Below, piece after piece: positions 57,148 through 64,000 of a stretch of DNA of 64,000 nt; position 1 is the first letter of the stretch; each line of letters starts with the position of its first letter. Made by a program: the position numbers and the translations under genes. Source of the stretch: Magnolia sinica (Eukaryota; Streptophyta; Magnoliopsida; Magnoliales; Magnoliaceae); contig NC_080589.1 in the NCBI RefSeq assembly GCF_029962835.1, positions 23,860,586-23,924,585 on the forward strand. Direction: 5' to 3'. The notes beneath the pieces were generated by a model. It was not told the DNA's origin. It saw nothing but the letters and a program-made list of their open reading frames with translations, and did not search any database.

Positions 57148-58732
57148 CTGAACTATCTAATTCATTGATAAACGGTTTCATAAGTCGAATATACAATACA
57201 TGGGCTACCATGCTAACATCACTCTATTACAAGAAATCAATAATCTTTAATACAGACGCTCAAGATCATTCACACCAAAATAGCTCCAATCAACAATTCC
57301 ATCCAACTACTTGTTAGGGATCATCATGATTGTGCGTGATTCTAAAGAATCACTTTTGCCCTGCAATCATAGCCATCCTTAGAAAATAAGGCTAAATCAT
57401 TCGAGAGGTGCAATTTTTGCATGGTGGATCTTGAGATGTGTTCAACATTTATGGATAGTTTAGGTCAATTGATTGGACTATATAAGCGAATCGATGTAAC
57501 TAAGACTCTTGAAGTAGTCAAGCATTTCTCTTTTTGATACGGACACTATGGGTTGTTCAAATTCGAGCAAAATAGTGTCCATGATATGTTGCCAGGCTAA
57601 TTAGTCATGAATATGTTATTTTTTACTATTATGTATATTCCTTATTTGTCAAAGGCTTTTGAACAAGGGCTGAATTTATGATGACATACATGGGGAACTT
57701 CAAGATTAATTAATGGCACATTGGCATGTATGCATGTGCACATTCATAAATTTACCATATTTTTTAGTATTTGAAAATTGATAGTAAATCACACGAGTGG
57801 CAAATTGGATGTCACACAAGTGGCAAATTGTAGCATGTCACGCATGTACATAGGTAAGTGTGATTCAAATGTTTACTAAAACCATAAAGTATTATTAACA
57901 AGCAGTTCCACATCTCCATTTAAGACACTCAATATGTGGTCCCACGATCATACATTCATAACTAATCAAAAAATGCATTGGCTCAATGCGGTTGAAAATT
58001 CTTGGACATTTATAGTTGCTTTAATTACTTGTCAGTACACAACTTTGCCCAAATCTAAATAGCCCCTTGTGTCACAGCAGGCTATCTATAGAATTAGTTG
58101 TTTGTGAATACAATATTGTGACCGGTTAACTTGTTTTTTTTTTTTTGTTTATGGACATGTACTTTTTGTCTAAGGGTTGTTTGGATTCAAGCAAAGTTTT
58201 GTTAGGGTCATGTGCTCAACACAAACGACATGCCCTTCATTTGCTATCTCCTTTTGCACGAGAATCTAAACACTTATGGACAAGTAATTTAAGATATGAC
58301 TTATGAATAAGTTGTTTCTATTTGAAAGGTTGTAACTACTTGACTTTGACATGTCAGTAGTTCGTATACATAAGGAGCACTTTATCTATGCACATGCTTG
58401 ACATATTCCAAATGTGCCTCATGTGAAACTATCTAATTTCAAGCACCCTACATAGCACATGTACATATTGGGTGATGAAAGAACATGCTCATAAGATGAA
58501 TATAGTTGAAGTGTGGTTGTTGATATAGATGTGAGAGAGGACTAAAAAAAAAAAGAGAAAAAGAAGAAGGATAGAATTAGAAATAAATGCTTTTGAGGAA
58601 AATTATGAATAATAATAATAGATAATGAAATGAGGGAAAGTAATGTCACAATGGGAAGGAGGCTTTTTTCTCACACCCATATCCCACCAATAATGGGAAA
58701 CATTAGTTCCCTTCACTCTCCACACTTCTTAG
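57148..58732. other. Gene-free AT-rich spacer
   Basis: No coding domain, inverted repeat or LTR is recognised here. A small direct repeat around CACA(C/A)GAGTGGCAAATTG lies at about 57792-57828. It may be older unrelated intergenic DNA into which the flanking elements inserted. Confidence 0.5.
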
Positions 58733-59506
58733 GGCGTGTTTGGCCAGACCGATCCCATGGGATTAGGAGGTAATGGATCGGTTTTAAGGTAATGATGGCA
58801 GAGTCAGTGGATGGTCGGGCATCCATTGGGATTTTCATATCCCAATACCAAAAGATCTGCCTGTTTGGATTGCAACTGCCATCTTGGGATCACGTCAGAG
58901 ATAGTGTTTGGATTAACATGGGATTGGATTTGAATCCAACTGATCCCATGGGAAGCACGTTTGGAGCTTCGAGTTTTACCGTACGGGATTGGAGAATGCA
59001 AGCGCTGACTAGGAACGATGCGCTGACCCAAATTGCATTGCGTACCATACCCAATCCAAACCGTCTGCTACTAGTGGCCGGTTCTCTGTGGGACCCACAA
59101 CAGCCTCCTATGTCATCCGAACCCTCCATATGGGGTTTTGTATCATCCAAACCATCCACAACGATGTTGATGGGGTTAAACGCAGTATATGACCCGCACC
59201 TTGTTGTGTGCGTACACTGGTTTACATGACATCTCATTTTCGTCTTCTGGGTCACGCCATAATGCACCAGAATTCTGTTTTGTTGCAACCCGGTCTTCAT
59301 CTTAGCCATACACAACATGCTCTGATTCCCTTTATGCATACATGTGGATTTTTACATGTGTGGATGTTTACGGAATCAAATCCACTTGGGGCGTTCTAAC
59401 ATCAGGTAATAATGTATGACCTACTATGACTATACCATCTCATGAAATCATCCAAATTTAAAGAACTATTCAAAGTATTAGTGTCACACAAAACATACCC
59501 AAGAAT

Positions 59507-59908
59507 TTATAATTTAATCATAATATACAATTCGAAAAAAACAACTATTACTCCAATCAAGAGTTTCAATAATCTGTCTGCAGCTGAAGGGGGGAGATCA
59601 TCAGTAGACGTGGGCCTCAACATAGTGGCCCGGGATGTCCGGTGGATAGACAGCATAGCCGAATGATGGACATCAACTGTGTCCACTGATCTTCCCACTT
59701 CTCTCGAGCGAGCGCCACATCCATGTGTCGGCGGTGCAGTTGCCAGACTGAAAAAACTATCCCAGTATGCCGTTGCATCTCTCCAATTCTTAAACGCTCG
59801 ATGGCGGCTCCCACTATATCCCTCAACCTCGACTCGCGCATCATCCCATGTAAGATAAATACCTGGTTGACGGCCAACCAGGACAATATAGTATTTTTCC
59901 TTCGCCAT
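59507..59908 (-). CDS. Small protein with RNase H1 N-terminal (viroplasmin-like) domain
   Basis: The minus-strand frame is open from 60061 to 59507. The likely start is ATG 59908, directly after TTTTTGCAG, which could also be a splice acceptor. The 133-residue product begins with the hybrid-binding fold: KYYIVLVGRQPGIYLTW at residues 5-21, then VEGYSGSRHRAFKNWRDATAY. The conserved Tyr, Gly-x-x-Pro-Gly-Ile-Tyr, Trp and Gly-Tyr-x-Gly residues are all present. This domain binds RNA/DNA hybrids and duplex RNA in RNase H1 N-termini and in caulimovirus viroplasmin. No RNase H catalytic part follows. The last 30 residues are hydrophobic and may be read-through beyond the true end. It lies downstream of the two Harbinger genes on the same strand; whether it belongs to the element is inferred from position only. 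Confidence 0.6.
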   Translation of the reverse strand: MAKEKYYIVLVGRQPGIYLTWDDARVEVEGYSGSRHRAFKNWRDATAYWDSFFSLATAPPTHGCGARSREVGRSVDTVDVHHSAMLSIHRTSRATMLRPTSTDDLPPSAADRLLKLLIGVIVVFFELYIMIKL

Positions 59909-60391
59909 CTGCAAAAAGAGGTCCAGTATCGCAATGAATAGCAAGAAATTAAAACTCATATGTTTGTACATGTATACACAGAGATAAAGCGGTGACATCC
60001 ACGTTGCAATGAAAAGTATACAATCTATTAAAACCATTTGTAGACGAAAATATGGGAGCATACCTTCTCTTCTTACGATGTGTGTGGTCTAGTTATACAA
60101 CAAAAGCAAATACCCAAGAGTTAGATTAAATAATTACATATCAAGTAGAACGAGCCATCCTGGGTCCAAGGCCAGTGCATACCAGTGGCCCTTGAAGATA
60201 TGTGGAATCCAAAATTATAAGCAATATAAAGAAGATATGTGTAAGTTATTACATGCCCCAAAAAAAAAAACCAAAAATAACTTAAACCATCCAAAATAAA
60301 AGAGTTTCTTCTGCCAACTATTCTCCACCTGAATTTCCATATGAACGGTACCCAACGTTCAAAGTTTTTAAACCCCAAAGATCAGCAACCA

Positions 60392-61538
60392 TCAAACAGA
60401 ACCACCACCGTCCTTACCCTTCAAATCGCCCAGAGTTTTCTTAAGCCAATCAACGCGACGATTCGGCCGTAGGGCAACAAAAAGGAGGTAAGCTTCTCGT
60501 CTTTATTCAAGAGCTTACCAACCTCAATAAATTCAGCATTGGTTAGCCCCTAAACCTCTTCCAGTATGTCTAAAACACATCATGTTCGGTTGACATCCTT
60601 TCCAACAGAGAAGTTACGCATTGCCTCTGCGACACTCGTGAGAGATAAGCCTACGACATCACATGGTCAAGCAGGTCGCATCCTTTTTGTTGTTGCACTT
60701 CCACCATGACTACTATCAGAATCGGTTCTACGAGTGGGTCTGTCCTGAAACGACCTATTTTCCCTTGTCTGACTGTCAGTTGATCGGCCAAATATGTCAG
60801 GTGATTCATCGAGGTTTTCCTCAGATAGGTCCACGGTAGCATCTGTATCATCGTCCAACTCTCTCCACGAATCATTCAGGTCTCTATAAACACGAGACGT
60901 GGATGCCACAATGTTCCAACTTCCTTGTGCATATCTGCCCGTCGCCTGGTCTGACCCGACAATCACCGATAAATCATCCATCCGCTCAATTCGCTTGCTG
61001 CGCAACCTCTCAGCTCGCGGATGACACTATACACATAATAATTTTGAATATCAGTAAATGTCAGTTGAAATTAAAATTTGTATACAACCAAAACAACAAT
61101 ATAGGTTACCTTTAAATATTCCTCCCAAACCTCGTCCGGGGCCGTCACCACCATGTGCTCACTGTCCCAACCGAAACCGCTCACAACCAGCATGTCCTTT
61201 ATATCACCGTACTCCCTCTTGTGATACCTCAATCTATTTTGAACATTTTTCCAGGTAAGAAGTATCTATGTACGTCTATGGACCGCGTCGGCGGCCACTT
61301 GATATGCTTCTCGTTTGAAGCCATTATCTCCCTTTCTACCTAGCGCAATTTGCTCAATCAAGGTGTCAAACAAAACTTGATCCATAGTTCCAGTCCATTT
61401 GATCTTCGTAGCGCGATAGGATGGCTCTGCCAGAAATATTACGGACTTCTCACGTGGTGAGGTACGTATCGGTAGAACCGGGCTATGCAACAGCGATTGC
61501 GTTGGAGTAGGAGTAGATCCACTCAAATTGGCCGACAT
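60392..61538 (-). pseudogene. PIF/Harbinger Myb/SANT-like partner protein
   Basis: ATG 61538 opens exon 1 (to 61110) with a Myb/SANT trihelix: KIKWTGTMDQVLFDTLIEQI, GFKREAYQVAADAVHRR, an in-frame stop at about 61268, LLTWKNVQNRLRYHKREYGD and DEVWEEYLK. A GT-AG intron (61109-61027) follows. Exon 2 (from 61026) reads CHPRAERLRSKRIERMDDLS, an acidic and Ser/Thr-rich middle, and a C-terminal region with VVGLSLTSVAEAMRNF and ILEEV...LTNAEFIEVGKLL, ending RRVDWLKKTLGDLKG at TGA 60392. Stops (one after KRMRPA at about 60667) and a frameshift near 60475 make it non-functional. In PIF/Harbinger this protein binds the transposase and brings it to the nucleus and the element ends. Confidence 0.82.
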
Positions 61539-61822
61539 ATCACCTATGTGCAGATGGGAAGGCAGTTACACAAAGAGAATAATGCGGAATACAGTATGTG
61601 TTAATTATAAGGTTTAGCCGAATGAAGGAAAATGTACAGGAATAAACAGTTGTTGATGTATGTAGCAAAATTTGTAAGCTTCGGTGTACAAAGTGCAAAA
61701 AATCCTACTTCGTAGTTGTACAAAAATCGTTAAGCATCTATTACTTTAGTTATGCAGTATGCCATGATTATCACAATAACCAAGTAGGATTATCGAATCC
61801 TACTATTGTTTTGAGCGTCTTT

Positions 61823-63193
61823 TCACATGCGCTCCGCGATCCTGTCACGAGTTCTGATCCAGTCATCCTTCGCTTGTTGAGTGACTTGGACTAGCCATTG
61901 CCTTTCATCAATTGTGGATACCTCATTTGAGGTAGGTATAGCCTCGTCATCACCCACTGGTACACCTATGTCACGCAAGTCTTGGTCTGATCCATCTTCA
62001 CTCCGTATGAAATTATGTAGCACACAACAAGCAACGACAATTTTAACCTGTGTGTTAAAGGGGTATTGCATATCCGTCTTTAAAATTGAAAATCTTCCCT
62101 TCATCACACCGAAACAGCGCTCAATTGCATTTCGTAATTGTGCATGTCGATAGTTAAACAATTCTTTCACATTCATGGGTGATCTCCCACTACGATATTC
62201 CTGCAGATGGTATCGAACTTTACGATAAGGAGCTATGAACCCTGGTGAATGAGCGTAACCTGTGTCTACGACGAAGTACTTTCCTACACAATAATAGGAA
62301 TGATTCTTTCAGTCTTGCATTGGGACAAATTATACGCACCAATCAATATTTAAATGATACTGAATATTATTTACTGTGGGGCACAATAAGTGGATCGTCT
62401 GATCGCGTCAGGGCATTGTGTAGGACCCGCGCATCCAGCGTTGAACCTTCCCATCCGGCTAACACATACAATATTGACATATCAAAGGAACAAGCAGCAA
62501 GTACATTCTGTGACAAGATACCCTTTCGGTTATAAAAGCTTGCATGTTCTGATGCTGCTATGTGTGCCGGAATATGTGTCCCATCGATTGCACCCACGCA
62601 ATCCTATAGTGGCAGAGGTCTCGAGCCTATAGGATTAGTATCATATTATATCTTTATTTACATGTAGATTAATAAATGATCAGTTGGTTTAAAATGATAC
62701 CTGAAAATAACTGGACCAACGTGTATTTTCGTGAATCTCAATCGGCGTTTGTGCGCCTGCCTACTTAACATATTCAGGGTACAGGGAAACAATCGCATCT
62801 AAAACTCGATGAAAGTGACGACTTATAGTTTCACCAGATCGACAAAATCTGTCCTATCACACGATTTCGGACGTTGTGGCCAACTGTATGCAAGAAGTAC
62901 ACAAGTTGTTCCTCCAAACTAACGTTACGTGTATCGCATAGGGTCGTCTTATCACGCACTACTTCACATAGATGGAAAAATGCGTCCTGCTTCATCCTAA
63001 GTTGGGTAATGCAATCCCTATCATTACTCCGAATAATTGAATTAATAAATCTGGCACGCGCATCATCCCCTATCCGAGTCGGTTCTTTAAACATATAGTG
63101 TCGACAGTATTCCCCAACAGCTACTACACATGCAGCTGTTGCAAGAATGACAATGGAATCAGCCATCTCTTTCTCATCTTCATCATCCATCAC
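61823..63193 (-). pseudogene. PIF/Harbinger DDE transposase, nearly intact
   Basis: Three exons can be read: 63193-62701, 62603-62375 and 62283-61823, with GT-AG introns of 97 and 91 bp. Exon 1 holds the helix-turn-helix-like N-terminal region (EEQLVYFLHTVGHNVRNRV, then DRFCRSGETISRHFHRVLDA). Exon 2 has GAIDGTHIPAHI with the first catalytic Asp, then FYNRKGILSQNVLAACSFDM. Exon 3 has KYFVVDTGYAHSPGFIAPYR with the second Asp, and LRNAIERCFGVMKGRFSIL with the Glu, ending at 61823. The DDE triad is intact. A one-base shift near 62852 and an in-frame stop near 62765 in exon 1 probably inactivate it. Length (about 390 residues) is normal for the family. Confidence 0.88.
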
Positions 63194-64000
63194 TTGTCAA
63201 CCACATACGTATATAGGTGGAAATTGAGGATTTTACAAAATCGTCAATCTCTCAATTAAAGTGTTTCAAAAATCGAGTTGATAAACACGTTCCATGCGGA
63301 ATAATAACTGAATTGTTCTGCACTGACCATCCCATTTGCCATTTATAGCTGAAAAGTGTGCTCAATGTGTCCAACAGCCTTCTGGCAATACCTGTTTGAA
63401 TATTTAAAGAGATCCATGATGGAAACCCTCTTAAAGTCTCACTCAATGATGTAAATAGAACTCTCTTCCTACACGCTATATCCAAAACAAGTTTTAAAAA
63501 GAAGAAAACATCGACCTATAACAACAAGAATCATTAAATTATGATGTTTATGCAAGGAATTATAAGATGGTCATGTGCATGGCAACTGTAAGCTCCCGAC
63601 CGAGCCTTCAAAGAGCACCACCAAATCATGTACTCTGTTTTTGAAAACCCAATGGTGGTATGCCGGTGAATTTCAAAAACTGTAAGCAATTTTAGAGATG
63701 TATGCACATGAATATCACATATTGCCATGCACATGTTCAAACTAGCAGTATCCACAACAATTGGGTTGTGATAGAACATATCAAAACTGTCAGTTGCAGC
63801 TATATGGACGCAATGTCGCTATAGGGGAATGCCTCCTGTAATCTGAAAAACCCAAGCATGAAAGAGGAAACGTATTTAGTGCTTAAACCAGTTGACCATG
63901 ACAATTGAACTGATTGTCAAGCAAGAGCATCCACCAAATGAGTTGAATCTGCATAATTTTTCAACTCATGCCGTGAAATTATCTAACCTGAAACAGATCT
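63194..64000. other. Upstream region of the Harbinger transposase, unassigned
   Basis: No domain recognised on either strand. It probably contains the promoter and first part of the Harbinger element, whose right terminus is not seen. The two open frames of about 80 codons here have no recognisable features. Confidence 0.4.

Larger units (their letters stand above)
58733..64000 (-). mobile_element. PIF/Harbinger transposon, right end off window
   Basis: The left end is placed at TTAGGGCGTGTTTGGCC (58733). GGGCGTGTTTGG-type termini next to TTA fit PIF/Harbinger, which duplicates TTA/TAA. Subterminal sequence to about 59400 repeats GATCCCATGGGA and GTTTGGATT words. Three minus-strand genes follow: viroplasmin-like ORF, Myb/SANT and DDE transposase. 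No mirror of the left end is found before 64000, so the right terminus lies outside or is lost. Confidence 0.65.

Noticed and set aside
58792..59339. Pair of about 145-codon frames on both strands near the Harbinger left end
   Set aside because: The region is subterminal repeat sequence with GATCCCATGGGA-type palindromes. There is no domain, and similar length on both strands suggests chance.
59507..59908. Endogenous caulimovirus remnant
   Set aside because: Only the RNase H1/viroplasmin-type domain is present. There is no coat protein, movement protein or caulimovirus reverse transcriptase nearby.

Overview
This window is plant nuclear DNA made almost entirely of transposable elements. I found no ordinary host gene. 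Evidence for a plant: two chromovirus-type Ty3/gypsy retrotransposons primed from initiator Met tRNA, an L1 LINE with an RRM-type ORF1 and a C-terminal RNase H, a PIF/Harbinger transposon with its Myb/SANT partner gene, a hAT-type MITE with an 8-bp target duplication, and a SINE. The many short foldback elements whose arms read GTGGGCCCACCATGATGT-like resemble repeats I associate with magnoliid genomes. That last point is an impression, not a proof.

Layout. 1-4,400: intergenic DNA, foldback elements and a hAT MITE (3410-4164). 4,411-7,833: a small MITE, a long (TA)n tract, then a 2.8-kb long-TIR element (4998-7833) filled with smaller foldback elements. 7,849-26,861: a second long-TIR element. 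Inside it a MITE (9105-26266) was split by Gypsy-1 (9484-26127, TSD TTGGA). The 3' LTR of Gypsy-1 was in turn split by a solo LTR in reverse orientation (21278-24449, TSD TTTTT). 26,862-28,661: gene-free repeats.

28,662-57,147 is a five-layer nest. Solo LTR-2 (minus strand) was hit by a full-length L1 (29552-54505, TSD about 20 bp). L1 ORF1 was hit by solo LTR A (31538-39429). A was hit by solo LTR B of the same family (32104-36073, TSD GCTCA). L1 ORF2 was hit by Gypsy-2 (41515-51583), which lacks gag-protease and the last 32 bp of its 3' LTR. A SINE (56896-57075) also sits in solo LTR-2; solo LTR-1 supplies its empty site.

57,148-64,000: a gene-free stretch, then a minus-strand PIF/Harbinger element with its left end near 58,733 and right end outside the window. 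It carries a DDE transposase gene (61823-63193), a Myb/SANT gene (60392-61538) and a third ORF (59507-59908) with an RNase H1 N-terminal (viroplasmin-like) hybrid-binding domain.

How the parts relate: all coding units are transposon genes and nearly all carry stops or frameshifts, so the window is a decaying repeat nest. The most interesting signals are a small hairpin with a near-constant GACGAGCC loop, repeated in the LTRs of several divergent gypsy families with compensating stem changes; a shared palindrome near the LTR 3' ends; an extra decayed ORF before gag in Gypsy-1, with a candidate intron between them; and the viroplasmin-like ORF beside the Harbinger genes.
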